From the NCBI GenBank assembly GCA_033980235.1, contig CM067066.1, positions 34,573,180 through 34,637,179 on the forward strand: a stretch of DNA of 64,000 nt, read 5' to 3'. Both the position numbers and the translations under genes were made by a program. Below are positions 25,001 through 37,907 of this stretch, piece after piece; within the stretch, counting starts at the first letter, position 1, and the number at the start of each line of letters is the position of its first letter. Under the pieces are notes generated by a model. That model had not been told where the DNA came from. It was given only the letters and a program-made list of their open reading frames with translations, and made no database searches. The stretch comes from Diadema setosum (taxonomy: Eukaryota > Echinodermata > Echinoidea > Diadematoida > Diadematidae).

Positions 25001-26301
25001 CTTAGGAGTTCAAGCTGCACATTTTTGAGGTTTGCATATGCGCACTAAAGAGTGTGCTCTGCTCAGGCGAGGTGTCGCGCAGCTGGAAGCTGATGATGTA
25101 ACAAAAGGTTTCTATATTGGGAAATCGGGTGATTTTCAGCACACGTGTATTACGAGTGGTAATCACTGATCTCATTTGGAAAACAAGATCAGTGGTTGAA
25201 ATGAGCTGCTTTGCGGAGATCTGCATTCTCAGAGTGTTTCTCTAGTTTTTTTCTTTCTCTTCAGCAAACAAGATGAAAAAATAAGGGAAGGGAAAGTGTA
25301 ATGACAAATGAGAGTGAGGACGCCTTCATTACCACGCCTTCATGGAAATTGAAGAGCAGGAACCCACCATCTTTGTTTACTACCATCAAAATTTCCCACT
25401 TTTGAAAGCAGCCTCATGTCCTGTGTCCTAGAAATTAGATCCCAATGCCCCAAGAGATGCATTCATGACAGGAGTAATAAAGCCTCTCACACTTTTGCTG
25501 CATGATTCGGAGTAGATAGCAGGAAGTACACACACCTAGGATTTTATTCTGCAGTGAAAGAAATTGCCACTTTTTTTCTATTCCAAATCACTCCTAGGTA
25601 TTCCTGGAAGAACAGTACACCATGCAAGCTGATGGGTGTTACACAAACAGATAATACACGGCAACCCTTGAATGAAGGGTGCTTCAGAATATCACTGAGG
25701 ATTAAGATACGGTGGGTTAAATAAAAGACCTACAATGAGCATTAAATGCTCTATCAGGACAGCACCTGCATTCTGCATTGTGCTGTTTGAAGGTAAATTC
25801 TGCAGCAAATGTCTGACCAAAATTCTACCCATCAAACCCAAGAATGACATTTCTGGACTTTGGTGCAGAATCTTACTTTTTTTTAAAAGAGTTATTATTC
25901 ATTGTTGTTAGTGTTTCATAAGGGAAAGTAAATAATTCACTAACATTTGTACACTTTTGTGGCTCATATATATAGTTGTTGCTTTTTTAAAGTTGCAGAA
26001 TTTAAAGAAAAAATCTTCATTACAAAATCTATACCTGATTCTCAAATTGGCAACATATTTCAGTTTCTTTCTTAAATCTGCAAAATTTTTGTGATGGTCT
26101 TTTTAAATTTTGTGCATTTGATTTATGAAATAAAAAAAAAAAATCTATGAAATCTTTCTCCCATAAAAGATGGTATAAAATGAAATTCAGTGATGCTGAT
26201 CAAATGACAAGACAATAGTTTCAGCACCACAAATCCCTCCCCCCCCCCCCCCGACATGAATGAAGGGGTAAGAGAACAAAAGGTGTGACTGCTGCACTTA
26301 C

Positions 26302-26571
26302 CTCTGAGCGGAAGAGAGTGAGGCCAATCAGAACTCCAACCTGCGCTATGGAAATGAGACACAGCATGGAGAGGAGCCACTTCCGCAGCTGGGCGCAGTA
26401 GTTGGTGTACAGCACCTCCACCTCCATGGCCAGGAACTTCTCCCGCAGCTGGCGCAGCGACCAGCCGGCGTGGTCGATGGTGTTGCCGCGCTCCCTGAAG
26501 AAGTCGTCGAGGGAACCGAAGCTGATGACGTCTCCGTGGACCTGCCCCATCTGGTAGTACTCCTGCTTCAT
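26302..26571 (-). CDS. Membrane adenylyl cyclase, first coding exon
   Basis: This exon encodes residues 1-90 of a transmembrane adenylyl cyclase, the plasma-membrane enzyme that makes cAMP from ATP under G-protein control. The start ATG (26569-26571) has a strong Kozak context (GCCACCATG) and an in-frame TGA 18 codons upstream (26623-26625), so the start is well supported. Residues 1-54 are a polar cytosolic tail. A short segment with LYTNYCAQLRKW precedes the first membrane helix (about 64-87), matching the LYxxY-type motif seen just before TM1 in the family. The exon ends GAG|GTAAGT in phase 0. Exon 2 continues with the second helix. The 13.7-kb intron that follows contains ataxin-2-like exons on the other strand. 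The paralogue class is uncertain: the membrane domain recalls ADCY2, and other parts recall ADCY1/5/8. Confidence 0.88.
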
Positions 26572-29500
26572 GGTGGCGCTCTTTCTTTTAATACCGAGAT
26601 ACGGGGGTGCATAAATTTGACATCAAGCAGTGGTAGTGTTTTCCAATTACTGCCTGTGTTCAGTCTCTTACGTCCTCTGGCTTCAAAATTCCTCAATTAT
26701 CATCAGACACACGACTGTTACGCTGACAAATTCTTTTCAAGTCTATATCACTTGAATTTACAGACATTCATAGGCTCCTTACAAGTTTCCAGAAGCAACA
26801 AGATGCATTGCACTCCAATTTAAATCTAAAATAAAATCTATAAGTAGGATGGCAGCTGTTCTGTTCTCTGTAGGCCTATATAGCAAGGCACACTTCGTTT
26901 CTTCTGTTATTTCCAAAAAGCCTTGCTGAAACTCTCAAATGCCTTTACACACTGCTTGATGCAAAAGAGTTTATGGTATTTCAATTCAACAAATGTCACT
27001 GGCTGCAATAATCTTTATGCGCTTGACCATTGCTGATTCACAAATTAGCCAGCGATGTTTGACTAACCTGAGGGCAAGAAAACAACCGTAGTTGGGGGCG
27101 TTGTTCAAAGTCGGTGCTAAAGAACAATCCTAGAAATGTCACTGGGTGATAAAAAAAACAACTGCGGTATACAGTAGATGTCAATGTGCTACTCTTTCTA
27201 CATTCTCAATGAATTTTTTTATGGCTGATGGCAAAAAAGTCTAAGCTGAAATAGATCTTGCATTTCATATAGCTCAAGTTGAGCACAACGCTGCAGAAAC
27301 TTCAAACGTCCTCTCACGACAACCCGTCTGGTTCATCTCGTTTCCTCCAAGCATGTGATTGCGAGTGTCGGGAATGGATAGATTAACTGCATGAGGCCAA
27401 CATAGCTGTACAGAGCATTAGAGTTTGCTTTTGCATCAGAAGTGTGCACATCTGGTGTGACAGAACACTCTCTTCCTTCCTCTCGCTCACCGCGATTCTT
27501 CCCCGAGCATCACGCCGCGACGTGGCGGGAGATAAAGAACGCATCCTGTCCCATCTCGCACGCTCCATTTGCCTCCACCGCGAACCAAATCGATGCACTC
27601 ACACTCGAAGAGGCAGAACAAATAGACACAATGCCATGTTTTCCTGTCGTCCAGCACGAAGTTATGTCAACACGATGCGGGCACCTTTACATTTTCCCCT
27701 TCATTGTTAGCAACCTCATCTTTGACAGCTTGCTTGAATGCAATAACATCACAAATTCCCTTTTTTAAAGAAAGACTGACTTTCCCAATCTTGACAAAAA
27801 TTCTGATAACCCTGAGTATCACCCACGTGCCTGCAACAAATTACAGTGCAAAAAAAAAAAAAAAAAAAGGAGGCTTACATTACTGCCACTTGTCTGTCAG
27901 TACAATACCTTTCTTGGTAATTTCTTGGAGTATTGAGTTATTCTCAATTAAGAAATGCCGTATCAGGCACTAGCACGTACAATATGGCACCGTCATCACA
28001 CCGTAAATACAATGACTCCACCGTACGTTTTCTTGTTGCTCCTTTTCAGCGTGGTCGGGAGCCTTTACTTAATTTCCTGATAAAAGAATGATTCACCAGT
28101 TACCATCCACGGCTCTCTCCTTCGGCAGTTTTGTGAAAGAAGAAGAAGAAACAAACAAGAGCTGGTGAAAAGGCGTCACACGTTGATAACAGAGACACTG
28201 TCAGTTTGCTCTGCGAATCATTCCGTTGTCGGTGTCTCCAGCACTCGCTCATTCAGGGTCTGGCATTGATGGCAGTCTGCAGCACTTCTCAACAATTTCT
28301 GCAAGATAAAATGAGAGCAGCAGAGATATTTTCAGACTCAGATGTGTGTCATAACAAGGATATGTTAAAGGCAATAAGAAAATGAAGCCAGTGACTGTAA
28401 ATGCTATGCCATGGCCACGTAGACTTTGATAGTTTACCAGAGTACATATCAAATTAACAAAGTAGAAAAAGTTTCATGAAAACTGGGTGTGAAACATGAA
28501 AGCTATGAATATCAAAGTTCCACACATTAATTTTCACAGGACCATGATGTGGTTGCAACTGCATACATGCAAATGAGATGGAGCAATGATGCCATCAACG
28601 CACACAACCCTATTTCATCGTACACATGATAGATTGTCATTAACAAGCTTCCCTGCACACAGCAGATTGTTGTTAACGCACTTCCCTGCACTTGGCAGAA
28701 TGTTGTTAACCCCATGCGCATTCCCACACCCTAACAACAATTTGCCATGCGCAGGGAAGCACTGTAAAGACAATCTGCCATGCACACGACAATTTGCTCT
28801 GTACAAACTATAGCTTTAGAAATGTCATGCTTGTGGTCTATGGTTTAGCAACAAACAGTTTCTTATCCTTAAATCAATAAAATCATCACAGCTATGTAAA
28901 GTTTGATTGGATTTGATTCAATTTGTCATACACGTATATGACTGCCAAGCGACCAACGAATGCTTATATTAAAGCAAACAACCATAGCACCAATGGCTGC
29001 GAAGGACCACACGCAATGAAGGTAAGATGCCTTGCCTAAGGGCACAAATACTGCCGCCAAAGAACTGGACACATGAACCGGTTGACAGTCTGTGCTTTGT
29101 ACAACGAGCCCCCAACAGTCATAACACTCTCTTGAATGTTTTTAATAGATACATGTTCCACTTCCAAACCAAGATGAAATTTACTGGTGGTTAGTTTGTA
29201 GGTCAATGGGATACAATCATGAGAAGGTATCACTAATACCAGATCTTATTTGACTACACACTGTATGATATGATTGTATGTTACTAATATCATGTCCCAT
29301 GATAACACGTACGACTTTGAAATACTATGACTCTCCTTCACTTTGCCAGATTTTAGTGAAACTTTCACTGTTTTTGTCATTTGATATTACAGTTTTTGTT
29401 AAATTCAATGCAAAACATGCATTGGAATACCATCAACACCATACACATACCACCTGGTAGCATAGACTGAAGTATGCTCATTACAGTAAAAAAAAACAAA

Positions 29501-30080
29501 ATAAAACATGATAAAACAAATACCCAAACCAAATGTGATATCACATATACAGTGTTTGCACGATCTATAAACTATTGAAGCTGTTCTCATTCAATTCTAC
29601 ACTTTTCATCAAACTTGACACTGAACATGGAGTGAAAAATCAACAAAATACATACCACCTGGTAGTGCAAATTCAAGCTCATTCTGACAAGCAGGGTATT
29701 CAAAATGACAAAAAAAAATGACATCACTTAAAAGTTGTCAGCACACACACACACACAGAGGCAGAATCAGGGTTTGACGTGCTAAAGGCAAGCTTGGGTG
29801 ACTTTAATGATTACCTTGTGGTCTGATACATACACACAGATATACCATGCAGGGCGCCAGTATACCATCACTTTTAAACACTTCACATTGTCCAGATTGT
29901 TATCCGGACATTTCTGACCTCTCTTTCCTGTTCAGTCATACCAGTAAGTTGTGAGATTTCATCATCCAACACCAACACTGACCTTTAGCAAGAGGAACCA
30001 TACCTACATGTACATGACAATTACATGTACATAGGATTTTATGTATGGCAAATATTCTACAAGGAAGTTTGCACGTAAAC
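26572..30080. other. Upstream flank of adenylyl cyclase
   Basis: The 5' UTR of adenylyl cyclase begins leftward from here, but I could not place a TATA box, transcription start or leader exon. At 27440-27600 CpGs increase (GCGACGTGGCGGGAG), which could mark a leader exon or an enhancer. A degenerate minisatellite is at 28600-28800. Confidence 0.35.
28615..28800. repeat. Degenerate minisatellite, ~38-bp unit
   Basis: CTTCCCTGCAC...CAGA.TGTTGTTAAC units recur in direct orientation, then in inverted orientation (ACAACAATTTGCCATGCGCAGGGAAG). Confidence 0.7.
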
Positions 30081-30547
30081 CAGGGTGCTACATAACTTTA
30101 TTTGGCCACTTGCCCAGCCTGGCAAGCAGGAAGTCATATAGAATATCATATGTAAGTCAAGGACTTAATAAAGTACAATCATTAGAATAAACAGCACACA
30201 TTGTTTTGCACGCTTAAACACAATGGAGTAAAAAAACTTGGTCTGATCAAGTGCTGCCATTGCATTGCATTGGGGCTTCTTCATGTACCGTAAAGTATTA
30301 GAAATTTGCTGAAATGAGGTGTAAAATGTGCTGCATCACTAAATGGCCATTATCTTTGGGCTGCTGTTAGTATGGCACACTTCGTGGGTTTGTTGGGGGG
30401 AATAATTCAAGTGAAAAAAAAAAGGTGGCTTCAAAACTTGTTGATTGCCCATTTCGGGTAAGCTTTGTTATCATTGTTCAAAAACACTTGCCCGGATTTG
30501 ATTTCACTTGCCCTGAGCAATCGGGCAAGTACATATGTAGCACCCTG
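30081..30547. mobile_element. Inverted-repeat element, CAGGGTGCTACAT ends
   Basis: This 467-bp element has ends CAGGGTGCTACAT and ATGTAGCACCCTG. The subterminal CTTGCC...GGCAAG blocks are also inverted. The ends look hAT-like, but no clear target duplication was seen. Confidence 0.75.
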
Positions 30548-30575
30548 CCCTGATATGAACACATCACTCTTGCTC

Positions 30576-30603
30576 GGGGGGGGGGGGGGGGGGGGGGGGG
30601 GGG
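30576..30603 (+). repeat. 28-base G tract
   Basis: Uninterrupted guanines, right of the CAGGGTGCTACAT element. Confidence 0.95.
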
Positions 30604-30715
30604 AACAACAGATAAAAACAAAACAAGATAGAACAGATAAAAGGAAAAAAACCTTACATTCCTACATACCTACTGACATACATGTAATTATACATATGAA
30701 TATATTAACATAATG

Positions 30716-30914
30716 CGGTACTGGAAAGCACGATATTTTCACAGCATGAAATTTTGCAGATTGGAGCCGACGGCTTTTTTTTTTTTGCAAAAATGCATTT
30801 TTGCGAATTATCACTAGTATTCCTCGCACATAGTGCATTTTAATTTTATGAATCTCGGCTCTAGCAAAATGTGCAAAATTCAAATGCGTGCAAACATTCC
30901 TGGTTTTACAGTAT
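30716..30914. mobile_element. TA-flanked MITE, ACTGTAAAA-type ends
   Basis: The ends resemble TACTG...(left) and GGTTTTACAGTA (right), with GCAAAAATGCATTTTTGC inside. It is related to 37699-37907, 49750-49962 and 55326-55526. Confidence 0.55.
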
Positions 30915-33900
30915 TTAGCACTATCACAGTGTATCAACTAAAAAACTCATTATTTTCTTCTTGAATCATCAAGTAAAACTGTCTCTACTTTTGTTTTCTC
31001 CTTATTGTTCTCTCTCTCCTTCTCTCTTCATCACAAACACAAACTAACACTCTACAACACAGCTCGACTATCAAATGCACAATACCAGAGTCCTCATTTC
31101 ACATTAGAATGACAAGCAAACATCATTATATTACCTCAAAGAGTGTTTGAAACAGATTCAGAGGTGAAAGAAAGTCATCTTGTGCTACGTACTAGACAGA
31201 AAGATGACAATTATAGTGGTAGTGAGGGTTACAGTGATGATATACTGCAAAGTTTTGTACCTCATATATTTAGCGAGTCTAAAAATTTTGCAAATCGGGA
31301 CTACCCGACAATTTTGTAAGCGTTGCAGTTCACAGTCATGGCATACAGTGATGAAATATATGCATTCATGTTGGGATCAGAGTAGATGTTTTCCAAAATT
31401 GCACTGGATTCACAAAATTCGGAAAAAATAAAAACCCCACAAAATATTGAAAGATCTTCTAGTTTTGCCAGTGTGACCACAAACTTTTCAAAAACTTACT
31501 GCAAAACTTCTCACAAAACTTCCCGCTCAAACTAGAGAAATTTCCAATACTCTCGCCAATCTTCTTGATGTTTGGGCATTGTGAATATTTGCAACTGAAA
31601 CTTCGTAAAGTTTGTCACCTGACCAGTCTACCACATGACTCGGCACGCCGTACCGCTGGGTAGGGCATTGTGTAGCGCCATCTCATGTCAATTATCATAC
31701 AGCTGTGCAATGTTGTCATGGCGACTATTTTCTCATCGTCAGTGGCGGCATAAATCCGGGCGGCAATAACAATCGCAATGCCGATTTTCTTTCTGTGTCA
31801 ACTTGTGTAATCTAATCACAATGATAATATAAATTTCACTGAGTAACTTCTCAAGAATTTATTATCATTATACACAATTGTATCTAGAACTGAAACATTG
31901 AGAAGTCTGGTTGACAGTGTAGACGGACAAGCAAACTTCAGAAAGACTTCGCAATCTTTGGCTAGTGTGATCGCAGCTATTGTGTCATCTCAAGACATCT
32001 GACAGAGCCTTCTCTTTTTCTTTTCTTTTTTTGATTGAGGCTGATTTAGGCCATTTATTGGGCAAAATAACACATGAAACTTTTCAACAGCTTGCACTCT
32101 ACGTCTCCACATTTGTTTCATGTCTGTATTTTACATCCATGGACTTTAACCTAATATTACCAATGACAATCTCTATAAATGAAATGTCTAGTGTTTAAAT
32201 TGTGGTAATGGAAAAAGGTTCAGGGATCCCACTTACCGAGCATTCTCCAGTCACTTTGCAACATAACCTACTTCCTCTTCCCTCTCTCATATATACAAGT
32301 TGCACCTCCAAGCCTTTGGAGTGTGTGCCTGTGGCTGTTCATGACAACAACAAATAGCATCTAATTTGAAGATTACCACAGCAATCAGAGTTGTGAAGAA
32401 CTGCAAAGCCAGAAGAACTGCAAGGCCACACCCTCAAAAACATTTAACCATTGAGAAATCTGGTCCCATCCATCTCTGCACGCCACCAGTATATAATGAC
32501 CATAGTAGATCTACAATTGCTGAGGGAAAACCGATGTCAATCTCCTGTTAACGACTGAAGTCAGTCATGAAACTGGAGCTCATTCCTCCTCTTCCTGGGT
32601 GTTTGGAGAATCAACAACATCCCCACTATTAACATTTGGGCAGCGGTCTCTGTTCTGTTTAAAGCTGGTGGAGACAAAACAAAGAGTCTTCTTACAAAAT
32701 ACAGTGGGAGGAAAAGAAGGGTTCAAAGTATGTCATGTTATTAACAGTGATCATACACACACATACTATACACACACAGAGACAAGAAAACCTAATGATC
32801 TAGGTCACTCAACATGATCTCTGCCATGAAATTGCAAAGGCTCTTTTTCTTATAAACCATATCTTGGGCAGCTCCTTCACTTCCAATTTTGCCATACTTC
32901 AATCCACTTTGTCATTCATGTGTTCCACAGTACAATAGATAATCTGTCTTGGTCACATCAGTTCTTTCTCTCTCGCTCTCTCTCCCATCATCTAAGATGT
33001 TTTGTTGGGGCTTTCCCTCTGCAAAAGAGTGAGAAAGACAAATCGTTAAAAGATTTTTAGTTGTTTTTTGTTGTTATCATGAATGTGATTAAAATAAGCA
33101 AGTCATTGCACCTCTTGCTCACTCTTCTCTGTTATTTTTTTTTGTCCTCTTTGTTCCATTCATTTGTTGCACATTTTTCATCAAATCTATCTATTTATCT
33201 AACTATCTAGCTATCTACTATACCTATCTATATCTATCCTATACCTTTTTTTTTCTCCCCGCCTTGCATATCTTTCCTCTCCAATGGACCACACATATTT
33301 CTCAGAAATAACACTGTCGTTGCACTCTTTTCTTTGAAATGATAATATCAATACATAATTACTTCTCGGTAAATTTGTGAAAATGATGGAATCCATCAAT
33401 ATCAAAAGTCAGCGATAGCTGAATTTTAATTTTTAATGGCTGACTAGTCGGTTCTGGTGGCAAGTGCAGGAATCCTATATGCTGCCACTAGGCAAGGCAT
33501 ATGTTTGTAATTGTGTTTTCCATCAAGACCGTATTTACGGGAGGCTGAACAGGGGAAAGGACAAAACAACAATGACAACAACGACAAGGGGGAAAAAAAA
33601 GAGCGACAATATGGACGGATCACTGATTTATGACCTATTCCAATCACTGCAAAACTGCCACGGCACAAAATAGATGCAAATGAATTGAATTCTCTGCTGG
33701 TTCTGCGGAGACATGCAATTGCTCGCCTTCTGTCATTACTGCCTATCCTTGCTTGGCGTATGTTTCCTCTACTTGGCCGGCAGCTATCATGTTCTGCTTT
33801 CTCTGGACTGAACACGAAGTGATAACTCGCACCTGATATCCTGCCCATTGCTCTCCGGAAAAGGGTGATGCAGCAGAGTGCATTAATCAGTCGCATCAAG

Positions 33901-34983
33901 GGGAAGAATTCTGACCGGACTGAAAGGACGTGGGGGGGGGGGGGGATGGGGGAAGTAGTTGGTTGTATTTCCAAAGGAATATTTTTTTTTTCCTTCAGAA
34001 ACTGTGCCTCGCAATTGAAGCAAATATCTTCCTGACAATTGCTTCCATATTGGCATTTACCATAACAGGGCACATATGCATGCCTTTCCCTCTATTTGTG
34101 AGAGTGACTCTTCACGTTTCTTTCACCTTGCCCTTACCTTCAATCTTTGTGCCCACTCTATCCTATAATCCTTGTGTGATCTAGTCTGCCACTTTAGCTT
34201 CAACCTATGCAATCACCCTGACTTTCTATTAAGGATAAAAGTCTTGTAGGCTCACTCCAAACTCTTCATTCTGGGTTAACATATACATGACAAGTAGCTT
34301 TAATTTAGAATAGGTGTAGAAATTAAACCTGTGAATTTTTTTTCTCTCTTTCTTTTTCCCTCTACCTAGCTAGCAATCTTTTTTTTCTATACACACATAC
34401 ATTTTATATACATACATACATACATACATACATACATACATACTATACACACATACGTTCACACATTCTGTATGTAATTTAATGTACATGTGTATTCATT
34501 TTCTAAGCTTTTGAAGTAAAAGACAATAAAGATTCTGAAACCTGGTGATGGAATATGATAGCCTGATGCATTAAGAAAGGAGAAGGTAAAATATGATGAT
34601 GAATGCTCTTTATTGAAGGCATATACCGCCCTCATTGCAATGCGAGTATGAGTCTCTAAGCTCAAGAGTCTTTACATCAGAGAGAAAGAAATGAATCATG
34701 CAGTTGTGGCGAAACAGTCAATGCTGCCGTGCCAGAAACTTTGGTGATGATGCAGTCAATACGTTTCAGAGTGACATTGATATCAACAACCATTTCTGAC
34801 TTCCTCTAGTATCTACAACAGGAAGGGTTGGTATCAAAAAAGGATCAGAAGCAGCACTAAACAGCAGTATAAACAAACGGGCGTCTAGGTGATAACTGCA
34901 TCGGGAAGCCTCCACGGCACTTTGACTCCATGCATTCCCGTCTGTCACATGGGTTTCAAAGTAAGTCCCATTCCTCTGATGCA

Positions 34984-34996
34984 GTTGCTAGGCAAC
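34984..34996. promoter_or_regulatory. RFX X-box-like motif
   Basis: GTTGCTAGGCAAC, a near-palindrome fitting the RFX consensus (GTTRCC-N1-3-GGYAAC class). It lies 143 bp left of a second, perfect motif and outside any recognised repeat. Confidence 0.45.
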
Positions 34997-35138
34997 CTGG
35001 GCACTTGCGTCAAACAACCAGCATATAACAATCGTTGAGATTACAGAGAGTTTGGTCCCAACTTCCTTCATGCTTGTTCTTGTGTTTCTTTATTCACAAG
35101 GAAGAGGTAGTTTGACAAGTAGATTGCCTATCAACTGA

Positions 35139-35152
35139 GTTGCCATGGCAAC
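35139..35152. promoter_or_regulatory. RFX X-box motif
   Basis: GTTGCCATGGCAAC, a perfect palindromic X-box. In animals such sites often lie near promoters of ciliary genes. No gene start was recognised beside it. Confidence 0.5.
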
Positions 35153-35904
35153 ACTCAAGCCATTCTTTGGAAGTGGCTAAACCTGTAACAAAGATATATT
35201 ACAGGTTGACGACATCCTCATCATCTTCACGGCTCATTTGAGAGGTGTCAATGATGAGTTGAAAACAAGTGACATACTTGTAATTCTCACAAATTAAGGA
35301 ATTACAAAGACCAGAGAGAACACTATAAAACCACATTTGCAGTCTTGACAGAAATGTTTCTTTATTTTTAGAATGAACATGAAGACACTTGCATGGGGCT
35401 GGGGTCTCTGTAGGCCTGTCCATGCAAGTGTGTGAACACACTCACACATGTACAGAGGTGATATTACTGACAGCCTGTCTCAAAACAACAAAAAGTAAGC
35501 CAAGATGAATTTTATATTTTCTGCATAGTTTGAAAGAGTAAACTCTTAGCTTTGAAATGATATATATCCATCCTAACCCATTCAAAAAGTGATTGAACTA
35601 CACTTGTAAAGCCTTGGAGATTACTCTCCCAGGTAAGACTAAACTTTTAAAATAAGAATTGGTCAACCCAAATGACTATTTTGGTCCATTACATAGAGGA
35701 TCCTAGTCTGCGACTTTTTTTTTTTGGGGGGGGGGGGGGTTGAGTCAGGCAGTCACACATTGCAACCATGTTATGAAAAGGTATTAACAGATCATGAAAA
35801 GAATGGCAAGTGCTTCTGGATGCAGTGGTATGCTTACATGATAGAATTAAAATTGAGGTCACATTACTGTTTGACTCTGCAATGCTTTATATATAGCTCC
35901 ATAA

Positions 35905-35990
35905 TCCACTGAGGACGGGCTGATTTTGCTAATATCACCAATTTCCCATAGACCCCTGCCCGAGTATACTCAGGACTCGCCCTCAACGGG
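35905..35990. repeat. 86-bp family B palindromic MITE
   Basis: CCACTGAGGACGGGCTG at the left and TCGCCCTCAACGGG|TTAA at the right. Confidence 0.8.
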
Positions 35991-36949
35991 TTAATCAGAA
36001 TGATCTTTGCAGATAGGCATGTCTCTATTGCATACTTACCAATTAAGCATACATGTTATCTCAACAAAACACCTTGGTGACACCTTTTATCATGTGTTTA
36101 CAAGGCAAAACTCTCCCTGCCTGAAAAAGGAAGGGGAAACATCTCAACAGAATTCAGGTCATGTATCCATATACCAAACATTTTGCTCTCAAAGTGAAAT
36201 AAATTTGGCATAGTGCTATGACGTGATTGCAGTTCAGATGAGGAGGAGTATATAAAATGGATAGAAGGGAGCGAGCCACAATTTCACGGTATGCACCCAG
36301 ACCTGACATACCGACCCAAAAAGAGGCGTCAATTTATGAGCGTCCGTTCGGCTGGTCTCCACACCATTTTATTAAAAAGTTCAAAATTTACGAGGGGGTA
36401 AGTAGGGGTGCAGCTAGGTGGGGTAGCTACTAGTAGAAGGGGATCCAGAGAAGATACACAAATACTGGAGGAATGGGCTGTTGAAGCCCAGTAGTAATGA
36501 TTTATAGGTGAATGTGAGAGACTCCTGGGGGCAGTTCTGGGGAAGAGAGAATTGCCAGAGTCCACAATATTATCTCTCTTGAGCATCCTCTGACTTGACC
36601 TATTCCCCTTTCACGTAGCAAAACATACACAACAGATGCAACTGTACCTAAATACTTGTCACCAAGCTGCATGAAGGGTGAAAGACTTTTTGCTAGCTTG
36701 TTGGGCCGATTCTAATCGGGAAATATTGTGACATTTTAAGAAAGAGTGCAGTACTTCATATTCCTGCTCATACAGAAATATATATATCCACACCATGTAC
36801 CATGCATACACCTCCACAATGCATGTGCTAAATAGGGTCCCCAGTATGATGAACTAACTTGCAATGGCTATGATGTACTAAAAGTCTCAAGGTACTAGTA
36901 CCTGGTTATAAAATGAGATTGTGCAAATCAGACTCCCTTTCTCACCAAA

Positions 36950-37340
36950 GTTCATCTTGGAGGGAACTCCGGGAACCTTCGCAGGAACGACGCGGCCACT
37001 AGTTGAGCATGCCATGTGCAAAATTTGCTTCTGTGCATGCTCGAATCCAAAAAACTTCCCATCCTGGGGAGAACGAGAACGGTTCTCGGCCAAAATAGCA
37101 TCCGGTTCCAATGTTGGGCACGATTGAGCAGCCAGCCAATCAGTGATCGTGTTGTGCGTGTCGGTCATACACCACGCGACAGTTTACGTTTCATATATCA
37201 CCCAAAATCGCTATGTCTGCGTCCACACGGAAAAGCGAAATTGCTTAGAAATGGGGATGAGAGTCCGAGTGCGGGGACTGACACAGCTAATTGCTTTCGC
37301 GTCCTCTCAGTCTTCCCGTCCGTGGAGCGAAAGTTCCCTA
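36950..37340. other. CpG-bearing block with a CCAAT box
   Basis: GC and CpG content rise here. AGCCAGCCAATCAGTG (near 37131) contains a CCAAT motif. Frames on both strands stay open for about 90-127 codons without recognisable domains, as expected when stop codons are rare. It could be a promoter/first exon or an old element. Confidence 0.3.
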
Positions 37341-37698
37341 TTTACATCCAAAATACACTGTATGCGACATTTTCACAAAGTCAGTACAGTAGTCTCTGAA
37401 CAGTGGGGTACAAAAGATTACTCTGCTTAATCTCACAAAAAAATTTGTAAAATGGGTGTACATAAATATTCTAAAGTAACCCTGAGGTGCTAAGAGGTGA
37501 CAGATCGTTCAGTTTTACATTTTGATATATATGTGAACTATGCGGTGTACGATGAATTTGCTGTATGGCTAATGAGTAGACCCACATTTATGCATGCCCT
37601 ATACAAACTACCAGCACTACACACACTACCAAAACTACACACACAGTACATGACACACTAATCACTATGTCTAACCAGCTCTTGAGAAAAACAAAGGA

Positions 37699-37907
37699 CA
37701 CTGTAAAACCAGAAATATTTGTGTGCATTCTTATTCTGTCAATTTCACAAAAGCCAAGATTTGCAAAATTAAAATTCACACGAAAGTTCTTGTCTTCACT
37801 TGAATGCCAGTGTATAGCAATTCACAAAATTTCATGATGCGAAAAAGTCTGCTGGCTCCAATTCGTATAGATTTCATGCCATGAAAATTTGTTGGTTTAT
37901 GTAAGCA
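37699..37907. mobile_element. TA-flanked MITE, ACTGTAAAA-type, partial
   Basis: It starts CACTGTAAAACCAGAAATAT and shares the GGCTCCAATTCG-type interior with the 30716-30914 element. The right end is unclear. Confidence 0.5.

Larger units (their letters stand above)
12632..26301 (-). other. Intron 1 of adenylyl cyclase
   Basis: This 13.7-kb intron is bounded by GTAAGT (26296-26301) and a GTGCAG acceptor (12632-12637). It contains three ataxin-2-like exons on the opposite strand, several inverted-repeat elements, a GC-rich low-complexity block (21.7-21.9 kb) and a CpG-bearing stretch (19.8-21.1 kb). The remainder, 13.75-16.97 kb and 22.0-26.3 kb, is AT-rich and shows no coding signal by eye. 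Confidence 0.8.
22000..26301. other. Intronic DNA without a recognised gene
   Basis: AT-rich sequence with two related repeats (22901-23110 and 24779-25000) and C/G tracts at 23259-23268 and 23562-23585. No splice-bounded coding exon was recognised. Confidence 0.5.

Noticed and set aside
33444..34073. Longest open frame in the window (209 codons, minus strand)
   Set aside because: No domain, biased composition from poly-T/poly-G tracts, no splice-border support and no family resemblance; probably chance.
36887..37399. Overlapping frames of 93-127 codons on both strands
   Set aside because: No domain; open because stops are rare in a locally GC-richer block.
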